A stretch of 64,000 bases of DNA, taken from an uncultured Pelagibacteraceae bacterium. GTDB taxonomy: Bacteria; Pseudomonadota; Alphaproteobacteria; Pelagibacterales; Pelagibacteraceae. A program made the position numbers and the translations under genes. The DNA lies in NCBI GenBank assembly GCA_902561765.1, contig CACEQR010000008.1, positions 1 to 64,000 on the forward strand, written 5' to 3'. This document shows, one piece after another, positions 19,959 to 28,439 of the stretch. The notes under the pieces are model-generated. The model ran no database searches, was not told the DNA's origin, and saw nothing but the letters and a program-made list of their open reading frames with translations. Position 1 is the first letter of the stretch. Every line of letters starts with the position of its first letter.

Positions 19959-21284
19959 ATGTCATTACCGACAAAAGCAAAAGTAGTAATAGTTGGTGGA
20001 GGAATTCACGGACTAAGTACTGCTTGGAAATTATCTGAAACGTATAAAAATCCAGGTGATATTGTAGTCTTAGAAAAAAAAGATACTGCAGCGGGTGCAA
20101 GTGGTATTGCTTGTGGAGTTGTAAGAAATAATTATTTTCAACCTGCCATGAGAGAATTAATGGCTCATTCAGTCTCAGTTTGGGAGAGTGATCCTAAAGC
20201 TTTTAAATATAATGCAGTAGGTTATTTACAGATTTCTCCAGAAGTAATGCACGCAGATGTCGCTACAATTTATGAACAGCAAAAAGCAATTGGTTATGAC
20301 TCAGAATTTATAGAAGGCGAAAAAGATTGCATGAACTATATGAAGGGTATGTTTGATGATTGGCAGGCAAAAGGTATAACTTCTGTTCTTCATGAAAAAA
20401 AAGGTGGATATGCATTTAATAAAGACTCAATTAAAGCACTTGAAAATAAATCTACCTCAAATGGTGTTGAAGTCATCAAAGGTATTAAGGTAACAGGTTT
20501 TAAAAGAGGAAGTAACAGTAAAGCTGTAACTGGGGTTGAAACAGACAAAGGAACTATTGAATGCGAACAAGTAGTTGTAGGTGCAGGTCCTTGGGCAAGA
20601 GATTTTTGGAATATGCTAGAACTACCAAAAACTGCTCACATTAAAGGTAAAGATGGCAAGATGCATGAAACTGACATGTGGAAATATTGGATGCTTCAAG
20701 AAGGCGTAATTGGTGTCGAAGCTGATTTTTTAAAAATGAATAACGGTGAACAGCCACCAGTAATTCATGTTGATTCAACAGCTCCTTTATATTCAGACAA
20801 AACTAAAAAATTAATTACAGATAAAATTTGGGGAATATATTACAAACCTGATATTGACGGTCTTGGTGTACAGGGTGGAACATCACCTTACATTGTAGAT
20901 AAACATTTTGACGAAGTGAATGTTGATCCTTACGGAATAGAGTCACCTGAATATCAAACAACTGAAGCTTTTAATGATATGTGGTGTTCAGCTTTAGCTC
21001 ACTGTCAAAAAAGGTTTGAGGGAAAATCAGATTTATATAGAAAAGGACCTTCGGGTGGTCTTGGATGTATGACACCAGACTCATTCCCAATATTTGATAG
21101 ATTTTTAGAAAACGTTTACATGATTGCAGACTCTAACCATGGTTACAAAATGATTGGAGTTGGAGAACTAGTTGCAAAAGAAATTCTTGGAACAGAAAGT
21201 GATTTATTAAAACCTTTTAGATTCAACCGTTACGAGAAAGGGGAATTACACCCAACATCTAATAGTCCGTTTCCTTGGAGCTAA
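19959..21284 (+). CDS. FAD-dependent oxidoreductase, sarcosine oxidase beta-subunit (SoxB)/N-methylglutamate dehydrogenase-like
   Basis: 441 aa; VVIVGGGIHGLSTAWKL, GASGIACGVVRNNY, C-terminal DSNHGYKMIGVGELVAKEI. Confidence 0.82.
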   Translation: MSLPTKAKVVIVGGGIHGLSTAWKLSETYKNPGDIVVLEKKDTAAGASGIACGVVRNNYFQPAMRELMAHSVSVWESDPKAFKYNAVGYLQISPEVMHADVATIYEQQKAIGYDSEFIEGEKDCMNYMKGMFDDWQAKGITSVLHEKKGGYAFNKDSIKALENKSTSNGVEVIKGIKVTGFKRGSNSKAVTGVETDKGTIECEQVVVGAGPWARDFWNMLELPKTAHIKGKDGKMHETDMWKYWMLQEGVIGVEADFLKMNNGEQPPVIHVDSTAPLYSDKTKKLITDKIWGIYYKPDIDGLGVQGGTSPYIVDKHFDEVNVDPYGIESPEYQTTEAFNDMWCSALAHCQKRFEGKSDLYRKGPSGGLGCMTPDSFPIFDRFLENVYMIADSNHGYKMIGVGELVAKEILGTESDLLKPFRFNRYEKGELHPTSNSPFPWS

Positions 21285-21351
21285 TTTATCTAAGTAGACA
21301 GATGTTTTATTTTCAGTTAACTTTTTGGTCTAAAAATTCTTAAGGGGGAAT

Positions 21352-22821
21352 ATGACTGATCTAGAAAAGCATGTTAATCAACCAGGCAGAGCCAAACTGG
21401 TTAAACAAGTAAGAGCGAAAATAAACGAACTTAAAATTGATTATATTTTTTTTCAATTCATATCAGTAACAGGAAGAGTTGTCGGTAAAGGAATTCCTGC
21501 AGATCATTGGGAAAGAACTTGTGAAAAAGGATTTCAATTAGTTTATGGAGCAACTGCAAATTTATTTTTAGATCGTCACAATAACTATATTGGATATGGT
21601 CCTGAAGCAAAAGAACTTGTTGGTATTCCAGATCCAGAGACTTTTTGTCAATTACCTTGGGATAAAAAAGTGGCTCGTGTATTTGTTACTTGTTTTAGAA
21701 ACAGAGAAGAAAGAGAAAATCCAGGTGGACATCTTACATCTGATTGCAGAGGAAATTTAAGAATTATAGCTAAAGAATTTAAGAAAAAACATGGTTACCA
21801 ACTTAGAGTAGGAACAGAGCCAGAGATGATGTGGTTAACTAGAAATGAAGATGGAACTCCAACAGGAAAAGGTTTCTCTAAACCCTATTGTTATCACATA
21901 GATCAATTTGAATCTTTAAGGCCTGTATTTATGAGAGTTATGGAGTACGCGAGAGCTATGGGATTTGACATGATACAAGGTGATCATGAGGATGCACCAG
22001 GACAATTAGAATTAAACTGGACTTATGATGATGTTTTAAGAAATGCAGACAGATTATCTACTTATAGACAAATTTGTGCGCAGGTTGCGAGAGAGTTTAA
22101 TTTGATTGCTTGCTTTATGACTAAACCGTTTATGGGAGTTTCTGCAAGTGGTTGTCATACAAATATGTCTTTATGGACTGGTGGAAAAGATAAAGTAAAT
22201 AAACTAGGCCATAAATCTTTACCAGGTATGGATGAAGTGTTTACTTATGTTGAGGGTGGAACAAATACTTTTATGCCTGATACAAAAGATGTTCAACTAC
22301 CAGGTAAAATTGGATTAAAATCAATAGGTGGTGTAATGAAACACCTTCCAGCTTTAACTGCTATTGGATCATCCACTGTAAATTCTTATAGAAGATTATG
22401 GGACCAAGGTTTCTGGGCACCAGTTTATGCTGACTGGGGATATCAAAATAGAACTTGTGGTCTAAGAGTTTCAGCTCCAGGAAGATTTGAGTATAGATCA
22501 GTAGACTCAATGCATAACCCTTACTTAATGGGAGCGGGTCTATTAAAAGCTTTTGATGATGGAATTAAAAATAATATTGACCCTGGAAAACCAGAGTCTA
22601 GAAATATCTATGAAGCTCAGAAAGCTGGAAAAAATGTTAAAAAATTACCTTTGAGTCTTGGTGAAGCATTAGATCGTTTAGCTGAAGATAAGGTTATACA
22701 ATCAGCAATGCCAGATGAGATGTATAAAATATTTCATTGGTATAAAAATGATGAGTGGGAAAGATTTTTGGGTGCAACAACTCAATGGGATCTTGATACG
22801 TATCTGGATTGCTTACCATAA
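21352..22821 (+). CDS. glutamine synthetase family protein (GlnT-type; possible glutamate-amine ligase)
   Basis: 489 aa; GTEPEMMWL, QGDHEDAPGQLELNW, KPFMGVSASGCHTNMSLW and NSYRRLW GS motifs; SD aaggggga upstream. Confidence 0.85.
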   Translation: MTDLEKHVNQPGRAKLVKQVRAKINELKIDYIFFQFISVTGRVVGKGIPADHWERTCEKGFQLVYGATANLFLDRHNNYIGYGPEAKELVGIPDPETFCQLPWDKKVARVFVTCFRNREERENPGGHLTSDCRGNLRIIAKEFKKKHGYQLRVGTEPEMMWLTRNEDGTPTGKGFSKPYCYHIDQFESLRPVFMRVMEYARAMGFDMIQGDHEDAPGQLELNWTYDDVLRNADRLSTYRQICAQVAREFNLIACFMTKPFMGVSASGCHTNMSLWTGGKDKVNKLGHKSLPGMDEVFTYVEGGTNTFMPDTKDVQLPGKIGLKSIGGVMKHLPALTAIGSSTVNSYRRLWDQGFWAPVYADWGYQNRTCGLRVSAPGRFEYRSVDSMHNPYLMGAGLLKAFDDGIKNNIDPGKPESRNIYEAQKAGKNVKKLPLSLGEALDRLAEDKVIQSAMPDEMYKIFHWYKNDEWERFLGATTQWDLDTYLDCLP

Positions 22822-22849
22822 GGAAAAACTATAGGAGAGAGAAAAAACA

Positions 22850-23794
22850 ATGTGCGGAATTGCGGGACTAATTCATAGAGGAAAATCCTCAAACGTTGGT
22901 CAAGAACTTCAAGGAATGCTTCAGGCATTAAAGCATAGAGGTGAAGATTCTACTGGTTATGCTCTTTATGGAGATACAGATGGTCAAAACTTTATTATGC
23001 GATTTAAGGTTGGTGAAAATGTTGGTGAAGGTAGTTCATCAGTAATGGAAGATGTATCAGTTTATGATGAAAGAAAAAAAATTGTTGATAGTTATCTTTC
23101 TCAAATGGGAGCAAAGATTGTTAAAGAGGAAAGAATACTGCCCTATTCACTAAGATATGAAATTGACTATGATAAAGGAGATTTGCTTGAATTTTCACAA
23201 AAAATAGAGAGCATTCCTGGAGTTGAAATCCTATCAATGGGAAAATCCCTAGAAGTTATTAAAGATTTAGGTAACGCAAAAACTGTTTGTGATAGATACA
23301 ATCTAGGAGATCTTGTTGGTACTCACGCAATTGGACATGCTAGAATGGCAACAGAGTCTGGCGTAGACATTAAATCTGCTCACCCATTTTGGGGCTACCC
23401 TTTTAGCGATGTTTCCGTTGTGCATAATGGTCAATTAACTAACTATTGGAATAATAGAAGAATTTTAGAAAACAAAGGAATGAGATTTATGTCGGAGTGT
23501 GACTCTGAATTGATTGCAGTATACTTAGCAGAAAAAATGAGAAATGGAGCTACACTTGAAGAGGGTATGAAAGATAGTTTATCTGGACTTGACGGAGTAT
23601 TCACTTACTTTGTTGCAACAAAAAATTCACTTGGGATGGCTAAAGACACTATGGCAGCAAAACCATTAGTTTTATATGAGTCAGATGATTTAGTTGCAAT
23701 GGGATCAGAAGAAATAGCAATCAGATCTGTACTTCCTCAAGAAATTGATACTTATGATCCATTTGATGGAGAGGTTAAAGTATGGCAAATTTAA
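22850..23794 (+). CDS. mgsA: N-methylglutamate synthase subunit A-like (class II glutamine amidotransferase)
   Basis: 314 aa; MCGIAGLIHRG N-terminal Cys, GHARMATESGVDIKSAHPF, VVHNGQLTNYW. Confidence 0.82.
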   Translation: MCGIAGLIHRGKSSNVGQELQGMLQALKHRGEDSTGYALYGDTDGQNFIMRFKVGENVGEGSSSVMEDVSVYDERKKIVDSYLSQMGAKIVKEERILPYSLRYEIDYDKGDLLEFSQKIESIPGVEILSMGKSLEVIKDLGNAKTVCDRYNLGDLVGTHAIGHARMATESGVDIKSAHPFWGYPFSDVSVVHNGQLTNYWNNRRILENKGMRFMSECDSELIAVYLAEKMRNGATLEEGMKDSLSGLDGVFTYFVATKNSLGMAKDTMAAKPLVLYESDDLVAMGSEEIAIRSVLPQEIDTYDPFDGEVKVWQI

Positions 23795-24636
23795 AAACAA
23801 CTGAGAAAAAAACAAAAGCTCAATCAATGGGACTTCATACTGAAGTTCTTACAGGAAAAACACAACAAAAGTTTTTTAATCCAGATGAAGCAGAAAACTT
23901 TTATTATTGGGGAACTTATGATGTAGATTTTAATAAAAGAACCGAGCTTGATGTAAATGATATGGATTGCAAAGAAGCAAATAAAAAAATTGATGAATTG
24001 ATGAGTCAGGGTTATGGAACAATTGTAATAAAAAATCCTCAAGGAAAACATAGTCTAGGTGTTGGAATTTTGAATAAATTAAACCTAATATTTGAGGGGA
24101 GTTTGGGTTATTTTGGAGTTGGTTCTATAGATGGTCCTACGGTAAGAGTTAATGGAAGAGTTGGATGGTCATGTGCAGAAAATATGATGGCTGGAAAAGT
24201 TGTAATAGAAAAAAATGCAGGATCGTGTTTTGGAGCAGCAGTAAGAGGTGGAGATTTAATTTGCAAAGGAAGTGTTGGTGCAAGAACAGGTATTGACCAA
24301 AAAGGTGGCACAATAATAATTGGTGGTGATGCTGGCGCTTTTACTGGATTTATGATGCAAAGAGGAAGAATAGTAGTTTTAGGCAATGTAGGTATAAACC
24401 TTGGAGACTCTATGTATGATGGAACAATCTATGTTGGGGGAAAAATTGGATCATATGGAAGTGATGCGATTGAGTCACCTATGACAAAAAGTGATATAGA
24501 TTGGTTAAAAAGAAAACTTAAAGTAGCCGAAATTGGTGAAGATTTTAATGTTTCTGAGATGACTAAGGTCGTTGCGGGTAAAAAACTTTGGAACTATGAC
24601 GCTTTAGAACCAACTGAGAAAAAAGGAGCTATATAA
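23782..24636 (+). CDS. mgsB: N-methylglutamate synthase subunit B-like (GltB C-terminal beta-helix domain, GlxC-like)
   Basis: 284 aa; repeated G-rich beta-helix GRVGWSCAENMMAGKVVIEKNAGSCFGAAVRGGDLICKGSVGARTGIDQKGG. Confidence 0.82.
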   Translation: MANLKTTEKKTKAQSMGLHTEVLTGKTQQKFFNPDEAENFYYWGTYDVDFNKRTELDVNDMDCKEANKKIDELMSQGYGTIVIKNPQGKHSLGVGILNKLNLIFEGSLGYFGVGSIDGPTVRVNGRVGWSCAENMMAGKVVIEKNAGSCFGAAVRGGDLICKGSVGARTGIDQKGGTIIIGGDAGAFTGFMMQRGRIVVLGNVGINLGDSMYDGTIYVGGKIGSYGSDAIESPMTKSDIDWLKRKLKVAEIGEDFNVSEMTKVVAGKKLWNYDALEPTEKKGAI

Positions 24637-26030
24637 TGTCAAAAAAGAAAAATGGAAAAACAAACGGTCATTCTAATGGCAATGGTCAAAGTGAATTTTC
24701 AAAAAGAAATAAAAGTTTATTAGGTTATAATTCAATATTTACTCCAGAGGTAATAGACGACATACATATAAAAGCGCAACTAGGTAGATACAGAATGCGT
24801 GGTATGGCGCTAATGAAAAAAATTCCTACATTTGATGATCTAGTATTTTTACCTGGTACACTTACAAGATTTGTAATCGAGGGTTACAGAGAAAAATGTG
24901 AAACTAAAACTGTTATAGGACCAAGATGTGAAAATCCAGTTGAACTTGACATTCCAGTTTACATCACGGGTATGAGTTTTGGAGCTTTATCTTATGAAGC
25001 TAAGACTGCATTAGCTAGAGGTGCTACAATGGCAGGAAGTGCAACATGCTCTGGTGAAGGTGGAATGATCCCAGATGAAAGAAGATATTCTGAAAAATGG
25101 TATTACCAATGTATACAATCAAGATATGGTTTTAATCCACATCATGCGCAACTGGCAGATGGAATAGAAGTATTTATTGGACAAGGTCAAAAAGTTGGAA
25201 TGGGTGGCCACTTAATGGGTCAAAAAGTTACTGACCAAGTAGCAGAAATGAGATCATTACCTGCTGGTATTGACCAAAGATCTCCAGCAAGACACCCTGA
25301 CTGGTTAGGTCCGGATGATTTAGCATTAAAAGTTCAAGAACTAAGAGAACTAACAAAAAATAAAGTTCCAATTCAATTGAAACTTGGCGCTGCAAAGGTT
25401 TATGATGATGTTCGTATGGCAGCAAAATGTGATCCTGATTCAATTTATTTAGATGGTATGGAAGGATCAACAGGTGCAGGCCCTCACATAGCTGCAGCTA
25501 ACACAGGAATTCCAGGGATAGCCGCAATTAGAGAAGCAAGAAGAGCAATCGATGATGTTGGTAAAACTGGAAAAGTAACTCTAATATATGCTGGTGGAGT
25601 AAGAGATGGCGCTGATATGGCTAAGGCATTAGCATTAGGTGCGGATGCAATTGCGATAGGAACAGGAGCAATGATAGCTTTGAATTGTAATAAAGAAATT
25701 CCTGAGTCAAATTTTGAAAAAGAAATGGGTGTTCCAGCAGGTCACTGTTATCACTGTCACACAGGACGTTGTCCAGTTGGTGTTGCAACACAAGATCCTA
25801 AACTTAGAAAAAGATTAAATCCTGATGATGCAGCTCTAAGAGTTTATAATTACCTACATACAATGACTTTAGAGGCTCAATTATTAGCTAGAGCATGTGG
25901 TAAAACTAATATTCATTCATTAGAACCTGAGGATTTAGCAGCTTTAACAATGGAAGCTTCTGCTTTGGCAAAGGTCCCGCTTTCTGGAACAAATCATACA
26001 GTTGGAGTCGACGATTTTCATAAAATATAA
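24636..26030 (+). CDS. mgsC: N-methylglutamate synthase subunit C-like (FMN glutamate synthase domain)
   Basis: 464 aa; LKLGAAKVYDDVRMAAKCDPDSIYLDGMEGSTGAGP and CYHCHTGRCPVGVATQDPKLRKRL Fe-S motif. Confidence 0.87.
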   Translation: MSKKKNGKTNGHSNGNGQSEFSKRNKSLLGYNSIFTPEVIDDIHIKAQLGRYRMRGMALMKKIPTFDDLVFLPGTLTRFVIEGYREKCETKTVIGPRCENPVELDIPVYITGMSFGALSYEAKTALARGATMAGSATCSGEGGMIPDERRYSEKWYYQCIQSRYGFNPHHAQLADGIEVFIGQGQKVGMGGHLMGQKVTDQVAEMRSLPAGIDQRSPARHPDWLGPDDLALKVQELRELTKNKVPIQLKLGAAKVYDDVRMAAKCDPDSIYLDGMEGSTGAGPHIAAANTGIPGIAAIREARRAIDDVGKTGKVTLIYAGGVRDGADMAKALALGADAIAIGTGAMIALNCNKEIPESNFEKEMGVPAGHCYHCHTGRCPVGVATQDPKLRKRLNPDDAALRVYNYLHTMTLEAQLLARACGKTNIHSLEPEDLAALTMEASALAKVPLSGTNHTVGVDDFHKI

Positions 26031-26032
26031 TT

Positions 26033-26440
26033 ATGGCAAAGAAAAAAAATAAAAAATCGAGTAAAAAAATATCTAAAGGTCAATTAGGTAAGAAAAAAGA
26101 GACTGCTAGAGAAAAAATGATAGGTCAAACAATTGGCTATCGTTATGATGTGAATTTACTTCCAGACTACTCGAGAATTACACCATTCTTAAAAAAATAT
26201 ATTGAAGCAATGGGATGGGATGATTTAAATTGGTTAGAAGATGTTCATATGGGTTATGAAGAAGATAGACCTGCTGTGTTTGATAGAAATGCAAATGGCT
26301 GGGTTACAATTCCAAAAAAAATTAAACTTCCAAATAATCAACAAGATAGAGATATGATTGCAAGGGAATTATTAGTAAAATTCCAAATGTCTCCAAATCA
26401 TCCGTTAGTAGATCTTAAAAAAGCTTATAGAAAATTCTAG
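26033..26440 (+). CDS. uncharacterised basic protein, mgsC-linked
   Basis: 135 aa, starts 2 nt after the mgsC stop; Lys-rich N-terminus, compact C-terminal domain. Confidence 0.7.
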   Translation: MAKKKNKKSSKKISKGQLGKKKETAREKMIGQTIGYRYDVNLLPDYSRITPFLKKYIEAMGWDDLNWLEDVHMGYEEDRPAVFDRNANGWVTIPKKIKLPNNQQDRDMIARELLVKFQMSPNHPLVDLKKAYRKF

Positions 26441-26574
26441 AATCACTAAAAATTTATATATACCAGAGGTTGTTCTCTTAAAAATAAATTGCATTTATCC
26501 TATGTAATTTAAGATTGATCATGTTGTGCCATTTATTAGTATTTCTCTAATTTGTTTAAACAATTGGAGGTTAA

Positions 26575-27975
26575 ATGACTGACGAACTAGGTGCATTGAC
26601 AACCATATTCACAGAATTTTACTATTGGATAACAGTAGTACTTATGTTTCTGATCCATGTAGGGTTCTGTATGTATGAAGTTGGAGCTTCCCGGTACAAA
26701 CATCATCAACATACTCTAATGAAAAACACAATGCTGATACCTTTGGTAACAGTTACTTGGTTTTTATTTGGTTGGTGGATTTATTGGGCTTTTCCAACTG
26801 GACCAGGTCTTGCACCATCAATAATGACTGAGAGTACAGCTCTAATTACGGATGACTCAGCTTTTAGTGCTAAATGGTATTTACCAAATAGTGAACTCAT
26901 GGCTATTAATTTAGGTGATCACATAAGCGGAGTATTTTGGGCTGCATTTTTGTTATTCTCTTGGACAGCTGCTTCAATAGTATCAGGTGCTGTAATTGAA
27001 AGAATTACAACTTTTGCATTTGGAATTCTAGCGATTGCAATTGGATCTGTATTTTGGAGTATAGATGCTGCATGGGGATGGCATTTTGACGGGTGGATGT
27101 TAAAGTTACTTGGATATCATGATGCTTATGCATCAGGAGTAATCCACGCAGTAGCAGGTGGATTTGCTTTAGGTGTTTTAGCAGTTTTAGGTCCAAGAAT
27201 TGGAAAATTTTCATCAAGCGGAGAGCCTAGAAATATCGGACCAAGAAATCCTTGGTTAGTAACTGTTGGATTATTCTTAATTTATACAGGTTTCTGGGGT
27301 TTTTACGCAGCATGTAATATTCCAATTTATGACCTAGGACCAGAGTATGGCATGGAAGGTGTAACTTACTTTACGGCAACAAACATATATGTAACTCCTA
27401 CAACACTTAGTGGTATTACAATGAATTTCTTAATGTCACTTTCTGGAGGATTGCTAGCAGGATACGTAATATCTAAAGGTGATCCTTTCTGGACTTACTC
27501 AAGTGGACTTGCTGGAATAATATGTGCTTCTGCAGGAAACGACTTATATCATCCAATTCAATCATTAATTATTGGAATGATAGGAGTAGTTATTGCTTAC
27601 AAATTGCATTACTGGGTTGAACGAAGGTTCAAAATTGATGATGCAGTTGGCGCAGTAGCTGTACATGGTTATGCTGGATTTGCTGGACTTGTAATATGTG
27701 GGTTTGTACTAAATGGATACCCTTCTTCGGGATATAGCGTAGGTGCAATGTGGGATGGAAGCAACTATGCTGCGATAAATCCTTTAGGAATGTTTATTGG
27801 TGCAATAATCATGTTCTTTGTTCTGGGTATGATACCAGGTTACATAATTGCTAAAGTGTTAAATGGAATGGGCAAACTTAGAATCCCTAGGGAGGTTGAG
27901 TTGGCCGGTTTAGACTACCAAATAATGGAGGAGGCAAAAGAAGATGAAAAAGCTGTTGCTTCTTCGAGTAGTTAA
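26575..27975 (+). CDS. amt: ammonium/methylammonium transporter (Amt family)
   Basis: 466 aa, multi-TM; DAYASGVIHAVAGGFALGVLAVLGPRIGK and DDAVGAVAVHGYAGFAGLV twin-His regions; SD ggagg. Confidence 0.9.
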   Translation: MTDELGALTTIFTEFYYWITVVLMFLIHVGFCMYEVGASRYKHHQHTLMKNTMLIPLVTVTWFLFGWWIYWAFPTGPGLAPSIMTESTALITDDSAFSAKWYLPNSELMAINLGDHISGVFWAAFLLFSWTAASIVSGAVIERITTFAFGILAIAIGSVFWSIDAAWGWHFDGWMLKLLGYHDAYASGVIHAVAGGFALGVLAVLGPRIGKFSSSGEPRNIGPRNPWLVTVGLFLIYTGFWGFYAACNIPIYDLGPEYGMEGVTYFTATNIYVTPTTLSGITMNFLMSLSGGLLAGYVISKGDPFWTYSSGLAGIICASAGNDLYHPIQSLIIGMIGVVIAYKLHYWVERRFKIDDAVGAVAVHGYAGFAGLVICGFVLNGYPSSGYSVGAMWDGSNYAAINPLGMFIGAIIMFFVLGMIPGYIIAKVLNGMGKLRIPREVELAGLDYQIMEEAKEDEKAVASSSS

Positions 27976-27986
27976 AGGAGGATAAT

Positions 27987-28214
27987 ATGGCTACAGTATC
28001 AAATTGGATAGATCATCTAAATAAACCTGCTGAAGAAGTTGCAGGCGCAGTTTATCCAGGAGTTGGATCAGAAGGTATATTAGTTCTTATACTTGCTGTT
28101 ATTTGGATTGGTTGGACAGTTGTAAGCGCTAAACAAGAAAGTGATAAACTTTCTGAGCTTGCAAGAAGGAAGCCGAGTTCCAATGCATGGAAAAGCAATA
28201 TGACTGACGGATAA
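27987..28214 (+). CDS. small single-TM protein, Amt-linked
   Basis: 75 aa; TM GILVLILAVIWIGWTVVSA; SD aaaggagg upstream, 11 nt after amt. Confidence 0.75.
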   Translation: MATVSNWIDHLNKPAEEVAGAVYPGVGSEGILVLILAVIWIGWTVVSAKQESDKLSELARRKPSSNAWKSNMTDG

Positions 28215-28225
28215 AAATAAAATCT

Positions 28226-28255
28226 TGAGGGCGCATTTTAATAAATGCGCCCTCG
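28226..28255. terminator. Perfect 12-bp hairpin (loop taat) between small Amt-linked ORFs
   Basis: gagggcgcattt-taat-aaatgcgccctc at 28227-28254; no T-tract on + strand, T-rich on - strand. Confidence 0.65.
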
Positions 28256-28262
28256 AATAATC

Positions 28263-28418
28263 ATGGAAGAGCAAAATAAAAATCACAAAAATAAAACACC
28301 GAGTAAAATGGCAAGATTAGCTTGGCCAAAAGCAAAGTATGGACTTGTTATAGCTATCTTGATAATTATTTTTGGCAATATTGTTTACTACAAAGATTTC
28401 TTTTTATCATTTTTATAA
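28263..28418 (+). CDS. very small single-TM protein (51 aa), not in supplied ORF track
   Basis: ATG 28263 to TAA 28416-28418: MEEQNKNHKNKTPSKMARLAWPKAKYGLVIAILIIIFGNIVYYKDFFLSFL; fits the gap between the hairpin and the next gene. Confidence 0.6.
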   Translation: MEEQNKNHKNKTPSKMARLAWPKAKYGLVIAILIIIFGNIVYYKDFFLSFL

Positions 28419-28439
28419 AAAATATGATATGAACTTTAG

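Noticed and set aside
24108-24386. 92-aa Pro-rich minus-strand ORF in mgsB
   Set aside because: Pro-rich composition is the antisense of the Gly-rich beta-helix; not an independent gene.
26486-26510. aaattgcat-ttatcct-atgtaattt imperfect hairpin upstream of amt as a riboswitch/attenuator
   Set aside because: Short AT-rich stem with a G-U pair; expected by chance in this background and not matched to a known riboswitch.
27640-27700. Amt DDAVGAVAVHG variant as a possibly inactivated twin-His site
   Set aside because: The His is retained and DDxVGAxxVHG-type motifs are common in one Amt subgroup; no evidence of loss of function.
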